A stretch of 64,000 nt of DNA from Hanleya hanleyi (lineage: Eukaryota; Mollusca; Polyplacophora; Lepidopleurida; Hanleyidae), in contig JAVTVY010019466.1 of assembly GCA_036873755.1 (NCBI GenBank), forward strand, positions 18,327 to 82,326. Direction: 5' to 3'. The stretch's first letter is position 1, and each line of letters begins with the position of its first letter. Positions 34,190-45,416 of the stretch are shown one piece after another. The position numbers and the translations under genes were made by a program. Under the pieces are notes generated by a model, which worked only from the letters and a program-made list of their open reading frames with translations, did no database searches and was not told the origin of the DNA.

Positions 34190-35245
34190 GCGGGAAGGGT
34201 GCGCCGTAGTCATAGTAACCACGTAGCGAGTTTTTGTGGATACAAATTATGTATGCGTATCCACATTTTAAAATCAACGAAAACAAGAAATTTCCAGATT
34301 GTGGATACACATGATTTTTTTGGTGATGTATCCACATTTTTACTTCCACCTTACTTGATCAATTATCAGCATGAGAACTGAATAAAATTGCGACAAAACT
34401 CTGGCAGAAATTTTGGCGAAAGTTTTTGGGACAGATTTCGTTATTTTTTCAAGTGTCTGACGTGTCTTCTCCGTCGATCTTCTTCAACAAAACGAAATAG
34501 GAACGACTGGCACTTTTGCACAAAACTCTTTTACATATCTGATTATGGCTACAAAGAATAAAAACTTTTCCTTTTGCTGGTATGGATGAGAAAGAGATAC
34601 GATATTTCGATCCCGTCAACGCTGAACTTTCATCCCAAGTCTGAATTTCCCAGAGTACAAGTAATCGTGAATTTGATTGGCTGAACAGTACATATTGGCT
34701 CCGCCCACACGTTATTCAACCAATCAGTAAACTTTTTACACGACCTACGAATTCAATGAAACTAAATAAGATCGGCTCGTTTTCTAGATTTATAGTTTTT
34801 CTTTCCAATCCATATGAATTTAAAGGCATTTCTATAAAACCGTGATTATTTAGCATTTAAAATAACACTATGAGTATGACAGTATCTTGTTTTATAGTCA
34901 AGAGATGTTAGAAAAATGATCGTGGAGTAGGAGAATAGCGAATTTTCTGAACTTGTCGGAGATTGCGACGTCTGAAGATTTTCTTGTCTGGATGTACTTT
35001 TAGTAGATTCATTTTCTCACAGATTAAATAAGTATGGAAATTATATAAATGTGGATACAATGTGGATACATCTCTTATATAGGATGCGTATCCACATTTT
35101 ACAAAAGTCGGAGTTTTATGCTCTAGATAAAGATGTGCATACACATCCTATATAGAGATGTATCCACAAAAACCTTCTATATTGCGGTCACGTCATTCTT
35201 CATGGTCCATCGACAACCGATCCTTGGAACTTTTGTTGTAAGGTC
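34190..35245. mobile_element. non-autonomous element with GTGGATAC end motifs
   Basis: Eight copies of GTGGATAC/GTATCCAC cluster at the two ends: 34236, 34257, 34301, 34328 on the left and 35051, 35062, 35088, 35160 on the right. TTTTTGTGGATAC (34231) and its complement (35160-35172) give inverted ends. The central 700 bp lack the motif and any ORF. Subterminal motif clusters are typical transposase-binding sites in DNA transposons. Exact termini and target duplication are not fixed. Confidence 0.6.
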
Positions 35246-35625
35246 ACAAAGGTGGTGTTAGCTTTAGATATAGGGAATCGTCTTCAATGCATTTTTGATA
35301 CACACAGCTTATTTAGACTGAATATTTCAGAATTATTTGTTGCTCAAATTGGTTTTGGATAAAAGTGTTCTATTTTTGTAACAAAAAGAAAATCTGCACC
35401 GAAAAGTGCATAAAAATACGAAAATAAGCCAATGAACCTATGGTGCGCCATAAATCCGTTTTCGTGCATCTGCAGCCCTTCATTATTTCGTTTCTTGTAA
35501 TTCAGCATGCATAGGCTGTACAAAATGGTCCATTTCATATCATTTTGATAAAAGTGAAAGTTTGGCCCTACAAACCGAACAGCTTGAGGAAGATTCCTTA
35601 TAAAGCGAACACCACCTTTCCTCCC
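35246..35625. other. no gene seen
   Basis: Short linker. GGTGGTGTTAGC at 35252 and GGTGGTGTTCGC (complement) near 35607 hint at a further inverted repeat, too short to call. Confidence 0.3.
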
Positions 35626-36585
35626 TTAAATGATCACAAATATGGGACTAATAAACCCCTCTGATGCAAGTAAACCCGACATCAGTACTTTAAGTACTTT
35701 GATTAGTGCTGCGGCTATTTCCTGTTTACGAGTGTCACTAGTATTATCAGTGTCCTCTTGATGTAACACTCTGAAATGATTCGCTGAGAGATCACTGTTT
35801 GAGCTTTCAGTTTTAAGTTTTTTAAGGATATCCCATGCTACAGAGGAGTCCCTTTCACAAATTTGGTCTAATTCACTCAAAAGCCTTCTTCTATACTGAT
35901 TTCTTTTATACATAACTTTATTCTTATATTCTTTCTGTTTACTGTAAAATTTAGCTTTAATATTTGAGTTCACAGGATGACGGTTAAATGCATTATTAAG
36001 TTTGGTCATTTCTTTTCGGAGTTGTCTACAGTCTTTGTCATACCAGGGTTTACTTATTCTATCTGTATTAATCTTTGGTACAACCTTACTTGTGTATGTA
36101 TTTTGCCTTCTTATACTAGTGTCAGCTATAGTTGTCATCAAATTATTTAATAAATTTACACATTTATCTATATCAGGTGTGTTTGTATTTAATTCATTCA
36201 TCATATTCAATTTAAGTTGTGAGCGATTTCCAATAATACTGTTAATAAAACTTTCTTCACTAGATTCTTCCCACAGGTATTTGGTTGGAAGAGGATGCAA
36301 GTTTGCAGTATCAGGGTGATTAGACTTATGCGATATCGGCCTCTGTCTCCAAAGACCTGTTTTAAGCTTCGTAGATAACATTTTATGGTCCGAGTATTCA
36401 GCAAAAAATGGATGAACCTTCATGTCTATAACATCTTTAAAAAAGGTAGAATTCACAATAAAATAATCTACCACACTGATTCCCTGGCTATTTACAGATG
36501 TAAAATCTCCAAACAGGTCACTTAAGGATCTTCCATTAACTATGCGACAACTGTTAGATGTACATAAATCAATTAGACGTCTTTA
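35626..36585 (-). pseudogene. LINE fragment: endonuclease C terminus plus linker
   Basis: The minus-strand frame starts abruptly near 36585 with RLIDLCTSNSCRIVNGR and continues through VDYFIVNSTF and YSDHKML. The SDH triad (36385-36393) is the C-terminal active-site motif of AP-type LINE endonucleases. A 200-residue basic, helical linker follows, with KPWYDKDC and a WDILKKL motif before the missing RT. The N-terminal half of the endonuclease is absent: the 5' end is fused directly to a different LINE's RT at 36585/36586. It ends near 35626. Confidence 0.75.
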
Positions 36586-36950
36586 AGTGATAGTCTATTA
36601 GAACAAAACCATCCGTTTAGTTTCTCCAGTTCTTGGGACATAATGTTGATAGCATTTAGAGGATCTCCTGATGAATATATCGTACTTGTATCATCAGCAA
36701 ATAATATGATTTCCAGTATATTGGAAACAGTACTGATATCATTGATATAAATCAGAAAAAGAATTGGTCCAAGAATTGACCCTTGAGGCACACCACAAGA
36801 GATGGGCAAAGGCTCAGAGGAAAATCCGTTATAAGTTATACTTTGTGATCTGCCTGACAAATATGAACTGAACCATTCATTTGATGTATCACGGAAACCA
36901 TAGTGTTCTAATTTAGAAAGTAGAATATTATGATTGAGAGTATACAGTGC
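36586..36950 (-). pseudogene. LINE fragment: RT palm, second type
   Basis: The minus-strand frame reads TLNHNILLSKLEHYGF, SYLSGRSQ, GVPQGSILGPILFLIYIND and catalytic FADD (36690-36701), then LNGWFCSNRLSLK where it is cut. The motifs differ from those of the 31.7-33.9 kb copy, so this is another CR1/L2/Jockey-group family. Both ends are truncated: one at the endonuclease fragment, the other at the start of the plus-strand LINE. Confidence 0.8.
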
Positions 36951-36973
36951 CAATTACTAACCCCGTGACGATC

Positions 36974-37830
36974 ATGCCCCGCAAAACACGTCAATCCGAG
37001 AAGGAGCCAAAAAAGACCGGACAAATTACTGATTATTTGGATGATACTAGATCTGTGAATGAAGGGGCCGACGAAGACGAGTCTGGATCAGAAACTGTTC
37101 ATTCGGAAAACACGGGCGACGAAGGAGCTCCCAGTGAGTCTTTCGAGAAGTTCATGAGGCGTTCTATTAGTGGACTTCAACACACGCTGAACAAAGTGGT
37201 GAAAATACAGCATGATTACCTCGAAAGGTTAGTAAAACTTGAGCGCAATGGATCCTTCATAACGGACAGTATTGAATATACGAGTAAAAATGTCCGAGAC
37301 AACAAAAAACTGCTCGACGATATAGTTTTTCCAGAGCTGAAAATGTTACGCGAGAGGGTCAGTAATTTAGAAACTGAAAACCAAACGCTAAAAGAGCGAG
37401 TTCTAACGAACGAACGACATGACAGAGGTTTCAATCTCAGATTCGGGGGTGTAGAAGAAAAATCAGGAGAGAACCCGAAAGAAATTGTTCAAAATATTAT
37501 ACAAGAGCAACTAAAAATGCAAAATATAACACTTGAAAATGTTCATCGAACCGGGGAAAAAAGCCAGATAAACCAAGACACATCCTGGCAAAATTCATCT
37601 TCAGGCCCGAGCGAAGAGAGGTTCTCATACAGGCCAAAAAGACACTCGCAAATGATCCCATTTTCGTCACCGATGACCTGATACCAGAGGACCGAATCCA
37701 AATGAATTTCTTCAGGGAGTATATGCAGAAATGCTATGGCGAGGGGAAAAAGTCCGTTTTGCTCGTGGTAAGCTTTTTGTGAATGGCTCCGAAGTGAGGA
37801 AAGAAAATGTCGGACCATCAAAGGTATAGG
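36974..37830 (+). pseudogene. L1/Tx1-type LINE ORF1 (RNA-binding coiled-coil protein), frameshifted
   Basis: The likely start is the ATG at 36974 (MPRKTRQSEK). An acidic N-terminal region is followed by a long heptad-rich coiled coil (about residues 70-150: IQHDYLERLVKLERN ... LKMLRERVSNLETENQTL). An RRM-like core with RGFNLRFGGVEE and a C-terminal part come next. The main frame stops at 37681, but the neighbouring frame continues the protein through LIPEDRIQMNFFREY to about 37830, so a frameshift lies near 37580. ORF1 proteins of this kind coat LINE RNA as trimers. It belongs with the ORF2 downstream, judging by family and orientation. Confidence 0.75.
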
Positions 37831-38100
37831 CCCCAAGCTGTATCAACCAACAACTTTGACTAAACATGAATATGTTATATTCTCACGAAAGACGACTATG
37901 GTGGCTCAAAATTGTCCTTCGCTGTTTTTGATAGAGAACGGAACTGCGTGTATGTCGAAATGTACAATCACCGAACAATTAAAAAAATGGATATAAATGA
38001 ATTTCTTTGAATTCCGTTTACGGTTTTCATACAAACTGCCCCTGGACACGTAGTCTATTTTTCGTCGAAATTATCAGTTGAAATATTTATATATTGACTT
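37831..38100 (+). other. LINE ORF1-ORF2 interval, no intact frame
   Basis: Continuation of the ORF1 region with stops in all frames; no separate feature. Confidence 0.35.
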
Positions 38101-38803
38101 AGTTTGTATTCACGGTCAAGCATTTCAAAATGATCGTTGACAAAGTTTGTGAATAACGGCTGTGTAAGTTTGCTTTGTAATGTAGGAAAGCTCGGCTCAG
38201 GTTGATATTAGTTACCGATTAGAATGAGCCATTGATATATGTATAGAGTTGAGATTGGTTCATAGTAGCCTGCTTTACAAGTCATGCGTTTGACTGTAAA
38301 ATTAGAATGTGTTGACTGTAAGCAGCTTGCTGTAGTTGGATTTCTGTTCAAAACAACATTTTATTATTGACAAGTTGATACGGTAGTTTGTATTCACAGT
38401 CAAGCATTTCAAAATGATCGTTGACACAGTTTGTGAATAACGGCTGTGTAAGTTTGTTTTCTAATGTAGGAAAGTTCGGCTCGGGTTGATATTTGTTACC
38501 GATGAAAATGAACCAATGATATATGGGCAAACGATTTGGTGTAAGACTCACGAAATGTAATTGACAAAGGATCTGCTGCAAGTTGTATTGTCACTGTTTT
38601 GTCCAGGATATTTCCATTTCAATTGGAGGTCTTACACCAAAGCCTTGCCGATATATGTATAGAGTTGAGATTGCTTCATAGTAGCCTGCTTTACAGGTCA
38701 CATGCATTTGACTGTAAAATTAGAATTTGTTGATTGTAAGCAGCTTGCTGTAGTTGGATTTCTGTCCAAAACATAACTTTATTATTGACAAGTTGATACG
38801 GTA
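38101..38803 (+). repeat. tandem duplication, 284-bp unit x2
   Basis: Copy 1 (38101-38384) and copy 2 (38385-38803) both run from AGTTTGTATTCAC to GACAAGTTGATACGGTA at about 94% identity. Copy 2 is longer because it contains a MITE at 38526-38649. The repeat lies between LINE ORF1 and ORF2; whether it is part of the LINE is uncertain. Confidence 0.9.
38526..38649. mobile_element. 124-bp MITE with 8-bp TSD and known empty site
   Basis: Starts GGCAAACGATTTGGTGTAAG and ends in the near-complement ...CTTACACCAAAGCCTTGCC (about 21-base TIRs, three mismatches). It is flanked by GATATATG at 38518-38525 and 38650-38657. Copy 1 of the surrounding tandem repeat has a single GATATATG (38234-38241) and no insert, which is the pre-insertion state. 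An 8-bp duplication with GG-starting ends fits hAT or Merlin superfamilies. Confidence 0.9.
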
Positions 38804-39529
38804 AAACAAAAATCGGATAGATACATTCTAACAGCGAATACAACAACTTGATTATATCCATCCTCGCCAGTCAGTAAATCGATTGAGCTGATAGAATCAA
38901 CCTTCAGAGCATTTAGGATTTACCTAGACTTGTGAAGATGGATTATACCTCGATCGGTGATTTCACCCCAACCTGTACAATGTAATTTGCCACGATACAT
39001 GTATAATATGCTTACATGGTGAATACTGGAGCGGGCTAGGGTAGCCTGGTGTGTTTGTTCTGATTTGAGTATTCTAGCATGCTTTTTTATTTTGTTTTCG
39101 TTTTGTGTGTATGGTGTGTGTGAATCAGTCTCCCGAAATATTTAAATTTCCTTGCGAAAATTTTGTCGTTCACCGGCTCTATTCGCTATTGTGTGACATT
39201 TAGTCCCCGTGAAAGTGTTTTGCGAACCGGTTTTATCCAGACCCATTCTCATTGTACTCTTTCAATGCCACCTGTTCGAATATAGCCTGTTCGTGAACTC
39301 ATTCAACCTGATATTATATAATCTGTCCAACAGAAATAGCGCGCGAAAATGTGAAACTCACACTGTCGGACCAAACACTGCTAATTGCAATGTACCCTTA
39401 AAGTGGACTTACGTAATCTCCTGTCCATTTCCATTTGCAGTTTACCCCCATTCAAACAGCTAGCTTTATGCATGCTCTCTGTTGTCTTATTTCGTGTATT
39501 GTCATTAGAACAATGTCTGTTAGCTCCAA
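38804..39529. other. no gene seen
   Basis: Sequence upstream of LINE ORF2. TTTACCTAGACTTGTGAAGATG near 38919 resembles a fragment of the long-TIR element interior (about 6978-7005). No coding support. Confidence 0.35.
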
Positions 39530-41983
39530 ATGACAGGTGAAGAACTAAAAATACTTTCCATAAATTGAGTTTGTGTTTTATTCAGAAATAATTTTGAGTA
39601 CAAAATTAAACAGTCGAAAAAAGATAATAACGGAAACTTTCTGGCATTAGATTTGAAAATAGAACATTATTCGGTAACGTTAATTACTCTATATGGACCT
39701 AATAATGATAACCCAATTTTTTTCGAACAGATATCTGATACCATAGAACTATTCGATAATGAGTTTGTATTTATTTGTGGCGACTTTAATCTCGTACAAG
39801 AACCTGATTTAGACACCTCAAATTACTTGAATATAAATAATCCCAGAGCCAGACAAAAAGTACTAGATCTGAAGGATGATCCCTTCCGACATCTATATCC
39901 GACCCATAAGCGTTATACTTGGAGACGGAAAACTCCTCTGCAACAAGCAAGACTCGATTTTTTCTTGGTGTCTGATTCAGTACTAAAAGATATTAGTGAT
40001 GTTAATATTGAATCGAGTTATAGATCAGATCACTCCGGAGTTCTCATAAGATTTAGGGTGAACAAATTTGTTCGGGGTAAGGGTCTTTGGAAATTTAATA
40101 CAATTCTTCTTACTGATAAATACTATTGCGAACAAGTTAAACATGAAATTCTGAAAACAAAGCAACAATACGCTGTTCCTATTTATAACCCAGAAAAAAT
40201 AAATGATATAAATAACGACCAAATTCACTTTATAATAAATGATCAATTGTTTCTTGAAACTGTACTTATGACAATAAGGGGGTTCACGATATCTTATTCC
40301 ACGTACAGAAAGAAAAAGCAAAATCAGAAGGAAAACGACTTAGTTAAAGACATAAGTCTAATTGAGAGTATGAAATATATCCCTGTTGACCTACTAGAAT
40401 CCAAACAAAAGGAACTTGAAGATATCCGGAAAGAAAAGTTATATGGTCATTTTATTAGATCCAGAGCACAGTGGATGGTAGAAGGAGAAAAACCTTCAAG
40501 CTATTTCTGCAAAATGGAATCCCGCAATTATATTAACAAAACTATTCCAAAACTCGTGACCAACAAAGGTGTCGTTATTTCCGATCAAGCCGATATATTA
40601 TCAGAAGCAAAAAACTTTTACTCAGTATTATATACCAAAATTGAAAATGAAGTTCCAATCCGAAATTTAGAGTCTCTCCGACGTACTGAAATACCAATTC
40701 CTGTTCTCAGTGACGACCAGTCGGACAGATTAGAAGGGTCACTAACTCTTTATGAAGCTACAAGTTTCTTGAAAAAAATGAAATCCAACCGTTCCCCGGG
40801 CTCTACTGGTTTTTCTGTAGAATTCTTTAGGTATTTTTGGGACGATTTAGGTGAATTTGTAGTTCGGTCCTTAAACTACGGCTATCGAACGGGCCAACTG
40901 TCAGTCACACAGAAACAAGGCATCATTACCTGTATTCCAAAACCAGATAAACCAAAACAATTTATGACTAACTGGAGACCCATTTCCTTACTAAATGTAA
41001 CTTACAAAATCGCATCTGGGTGCATTGCGGAAAGAATAAAAACTGTACTAAATAATTTAATTGCTGAAAATCAGTCCAGTTTTATGAGTGGCAGGTATAT
41101 TGGTGATAACATACGTTTAATTTATGACTGAATGCACTATACCGAGAAAGCAAATATACCTGGTTTATTACTACTGGTTAACTTTCAAAAAGCCTTCGAC
41201 ACAGTCTCTTGGTCATTCATTTTTGACGTCTTAACCTTTTTTAATTTCGGCCCATCAATTCAAAAATGGGTAAAAGTCTTCTACAATAACATATCGGCAT
41301 CCATTACACAAAATGGCTTCCTCTCAGAATTCTTTAAGGTTACAAGAGGCTGCAGACAGGGGGACCCTCTGTCTCCCTATCTTTTCATTCTGTGCGCAGA
41401 AATATTATCCATACTAGTTCGTCAAAAGAGTGAGATAATAGGTATTCGAATAGGTGACATTGAATTTAAAATTAATCAATATGCAGATGATACGACCTTT
41501 ATGCTTGATCGATCTGCAAAATCATTAGAAGCAACACTTCTCCTGTTAGACTATTTCGCTGAAATTTCTGGATTGAAAATTAATATAACGAAAACCAAGG
41601 CAGTATGGACAGGTAGCAAGAAATTTAGCAAGCAGGTGTTCCATCACAGATGGAAACTTGACTGGAACCCAGAAACATTCATACTACTTGGAATAAAATT
41701 CTCTGTAAATCTAGACGAAATGATATATCTAAATTATGAACCCAAAGTGAAAGAAATTAAATCAATTTTAAAACAATGGTCAAAGAGAATTCTCACACCT
41801 CTAGGCAGGATTACAGTTCTAAAAACTTTAGTCTGTTCTAAGCTAAACTTCTTGCTCTTATCCATCCCCAATCCTCCAGAATATATGATTACAGAATTAA
41901 ACAACATGTTTTTTTCACTTTGTATGGCAGTCGTCGGTCGATAGGGTAAAAAGATCCCAAATAATCCAAACCTACGAACATGG
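39530..41983 (+). pseudogene. L1/Tx1-type LINE ORF2 (endonuclease-RT), broken
   Basis: ATG at 39530 opens MTGEELKILSIN, the usual front of an AP endonuclease. The sequence then jumps to VLFRNNFEYKI across a TGA, so the next 60-70 residues of the endonuclease are deleted (junction near 39568). Remaining motifs are in order: GDFN (39779), RLDFFLVS, SDHS (40025), the RT NRSPGS region, WRPISLLN, then an in-frame TGA at 41129-41131 just after the NIRLIYD motif. FQKAFDTVSW, GCRQGDPLSPYLF and catalytic YADD (41480-41491) follow. Near 41940 a frameshift precedes RVKRSQIIQTYEHGGL, which is cut at the repeat starting 41989. Motif spelling is that of the L1-group Tx1 clade. Few lesions: a fairly young dead copy. 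Confidence 0.9.
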
Positions 41984-41988
41984 TGGGT

Positions 41989-42777
41989 TGGCTCCCGAGG
42001 ATGGCCTGGTGGACCACATGCCTCTCACGCCCCACACCTCTTATACGACACGATTTGCGTTTTCTATTCTACTCGTCCTACCGGAAATGACGTCATAACC
42101 ATTCCACTTGCGAACTTAACATTGATACGTCAAAGTTAAAATCAAAAAACGAGAAACCGACAAGTCGAGGCAATTTTCAATATTTGATTTTCATTTTTGG
42201 GCGAAGCGAAATTGACGGTCAAATTACAATTTCGGATTTTGAGATTAGCAAAACAAAAAAAAACGAAAATTGAAAATTGGCGGACAAATTTCAATTTTTG
42301 ATTTTTGAGATCACAAATAGAAAAAACGAAAATTGAGGGACAAATTTTAAATTTTGATTTTCAGAATCCAAAAACGAAAATTGAACTGTGCAAGTTTACA
42401 CGGACCTTGCTGAAAAGTTGTGACAAAGATATAATGTCCTTTCAGAAACGTTGTGATCCAACGTTGTTGCAAGGTAAATGTCAACGTAAATAGCAGTATT
42501 GCAAAATCTCTATGTACAGAGGGTGAACCTTGGAGCTAGGGGCCACCATCCGAATTTCACCATCAGAAATTATGCAAGAAAATGAGTATTTTTTGGGGGG
42601 GGGGAGAGATTTTCAATCTCTATATTTGGTGAGAGTGAGTAGGATTTAACGTAGCTTTTAGCAGTCTTTGTTATGACCCAACCTGAAATTCTATATTTCA
42701 AAAAGAAATTATATTTTGTGTACATAGAAACGCTATTGATGGATGTTTGGGCTAGGTTAGCAACTGCTTCTTATTTC
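41989..42777 (+). repeat. 789-bp direct repeat, left copy
   Basis: Starts TGGCTCCCGAGGATGG and ends CTTCTTATTTC. It matches 44627-45416 with only two differences seen: a G-run of 10 versus 11, and C at 42677 versus T at 45316. It contains the right end of the long-TIR element (terminus ACACGGACC, to 42406) plus 371 bp of flank. Its left edge truncates LINE ORF2. Confidence 0.9.
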
Positions 42778-42810
42778 ATTTTACTTCTCGCAAAAATGAA
42801 AGTTAAAGCA

Positions 42811-43374
42811 GATGGTACGATAGGGCAGGATATTTGCCTATACGTGATGCTGTTGAAATCCAAAAAAATAAAATTTCCTCAAAATAATTGTGTTTTAATG
42901 TAACGACAAGAGAACATATATGTACGTAATATTTAAAAGTTTTATAGATCGATTGCGTTATCGTTGTAGTCATGACATGAAATTGAAATCCGCAATATGT
43001 GCCATTTCGTGAAAAAAAGGTCATTTAGAATCGAAGGACCCCTTGGACCAAAGACATTTTCCAGCAGATATAATACCATCGCACATCACCAGGTCCAATG
43101 GTTTTTTTGGTCTAAGGGGTCCTTCATGTCTAAATGTGCATTTAAAAGACTCGAGTTAGACCCATTTTTCACGAAATGGCACATGCTGCGGATTCCAGTT
43201 TAGTGTCATAACCATACTCATGAACCAATCGAGCTAGAACTTTTACATATTGCGTACATATATTTTCTCTCGCCGTTTATAATACATTAAAACACAATTA
43301 TTTATAAGACATTTTATTTTTTTCAATTTCAACCGCACCACGTATAGCCAAAATCCCGCCTTATCGTGCCATCT
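42811..43374. mobile_element. foldback element, ~280-bp arms
   Basis: An imperfect palindrome: AGATGGTACGATA at the left pairs with TTATCGTGCCATCT at the right. TAATTGTGTTTTAATGTA, ATATATGTACG and TGTGCCATTTCGTGAAAAA also have inverted partners. At the centre GAAGGACCCCTTGGACCAAA (43033-43052) faces TTTGGTCTAAGGGGTCCTTC (43106-43125) across a 53-base loop. No ORF of note. It separates the left direct repeat from the truncated left end of the second long-TIR element. Confidence 0.75.
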
Positions 43375-45044
43375 CCTTTTGAAAATTGCTCGACTTGTCC
43401 GTTGTTCGTTTTTTGATTTTAACTTTGACGTGTCAATGTTAACTGCGCACGCGCAAGGCTTATGGGTTCACTTTCGGTCCGCGAAGTGGTATGGAAAGCG
43501 CAAATCGGGTTGTATAGGCAGGAGTGGAGAATAATATAGAAAACCAGTAGAGGGGAACATATGGGAGTTTCACTACACTATAGATCCCGAGCATTCGAGC
43601 TAGATTATAATGGGCCAGTTGCGCATATGCAGGATCGAGTAGGCATATGTGCAGTAGGTGTGAAGCATGATATGGAGAACAACGAAGTTGATAGACATGA
43701 GAGTTTCATTAAAGTAGGATAGTATAATAAATGCGTGGGTTTCCTAATCATAACCCCACCGAAGGAACTTCCCGGGTCGATGGGTTAAAGCGTTTGACAC
43801 CCACACAGCCACTTAACGCGTTGATACGTGTTTGACGCTGAACGTTGATGGGCATCTGAACGCTCGAACGCTGGTTCTAAAAAACAGAGAAGGAAGATTG
43901 GATCTCAAGCATTGAAGCATTCAGACGTCTGGCTTCAATCGTGGCGGTTGTGTGCTTGTTTGAAATGGTGGTTTACGGGCCGCTTGTCATATACGGATTT
44001 CGCGGCCCTTCACCGCGATGCTTACTCTTATTGATATTACATCTTTGTTGGTATCTTTATTTGTTGGTATACTATATTTTAAATCAATAACAAATAGCAG
44101 TAATGCTGTTCGCTTTTATAGCCCTCTAAACATCTATTTTTAGAAACGAGAAAATGTAAGACTGCGATTTGATTGGCTAAAGCTTTAATGTCAACAACCA
44201 ATCAGAACAGCGGGATGCCACCTGTCCAGATCTATCTGGTGCATCTTCACAAGTCCAGGTAAATCGTAAATCCTCGTACAGGGTTTTCCTGGACATTTTT
44301 GGTGATTCGAGTGATTTCTTGAGTTCAATCTCGAACATTTCATCCCCCGAGGTTATTTTGAATTAGCACGTGGGCATCCCCAGTCGGTGGTTTTAGCTTT
44401 GACTCTCGATGTCGATTTCAGCCTGATATCAAAGTACTTATGCCAACGATGAAATTCGAACCTGTCACATCTCAAACCGTGCAGTGGATTAGCGTAATGA
44501 GCTATCTGAGCCTGTTCACCGATTGGTTTGATTTAGAGGATACCCCTTGCTCTATTATTATCCAGAGCTACCATGGACAACTAACCAAGGCAGTGTATAG
44601 ATACCCTAACAAATCGATCGATACACTGGCTCCCGAGGATGGCCTGGTGGACCACATGCCTCTCACGCCCCACACCTCTTATACGACACGATTTGCGTTT
44701 TCTATTCTACTCGTCCTACCGGAAATGACGTCATAACCATTCCACTTGCGAACTTAACATTGATACGTCAAAGTTAAAATCAAAAAACGAGAAACCGACA
44801 AGTCGAGGCAATTTTCAATATTTGATTTTCATTTTTGGGCGAAGCGAAATTGACGGTCAAATTACAATTTCGGATTTTGAGATTAGCAAAACAAAAAAAA
44901 ACGAAAATTGAAAATTGGCGGACAAATTTCAATTTTTGATTTTTGAGATCACAAATAGAAAAAACGAAAATTGAGGGACAAATTTTAAATTTTGATTTTC
45001 AGAATCCAAAAACGAAAATTGAACTGTGCAAGTTTACACGGACC
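43375..45044. mobile_element. long-TIR DNA element, copy 2
   Basis: The right end is intact (...TTTACACGGACC at 45044). The left end starts inside the TIR (TTTTGAAAATTGCTCGACTT) without the terminal GGTCCGTGTAA. The interior is an inverted version of copy 1: CATATGGGAGTTTCACTACA (43558), AATCGTAAATCCTCG (44265) and TTTTTGGTGATTCGAGTGA (44297) match 7650, 6975 and 6940 on the other strand. The 45-bp repeats of copy 1 are not present. No transposase. Confidence 0.75.
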
Positions 45045-45416
45045 TTGCTGAAAAGTTGTGACAAAGATATAATGTCCTTTCAGAAACGTTGTGATCCAAC
45101 GTTGTTGCAAGGTAAATGTCAACGTAAATAGCAGTATTGCAAAATCTCTATGTACAGAGGGTGAACCTTGGAGCTAGGGGCCACCATCCGAATTTCACCA
45201 TCAGAAATTATGCAAGAAAATGAGTATTTTTTGGGGGGGGGGGAGAGATTTTCAATCTCTATATTTGGTGAGAGTGAGTAGGATTTAACGTAGCTTTTAG
45301 CAGTCTTTGTTATGATCCAACCTGAAATTCTATATTTCAAAAAGAAATTATATTTTGTGTACATAGAAACGCTATTGATGGATGTTTGGGCTAGGTTAGC
45401 AACTGCTTCTTATTTC
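44627..45416 (+). repeat. 789-bp direct repeat, right copy
   Basis: Near-identical partner of 41989-42777 (offset 2638-2639 bases). Here it is continuous with the rest of the long-TIR element on the left and with unrelated sequence (GCTCTTTCTGATG) on the right. Confidence 0.9.

Noticed and set aside
41989..45416. The 789-bp direct repeats as LTRs of a retroelement
   Set aside because: No TG...CA ends, no primer-binding site or polypurine tract, and the repeat contains a DNA-element terminus plus its flank.
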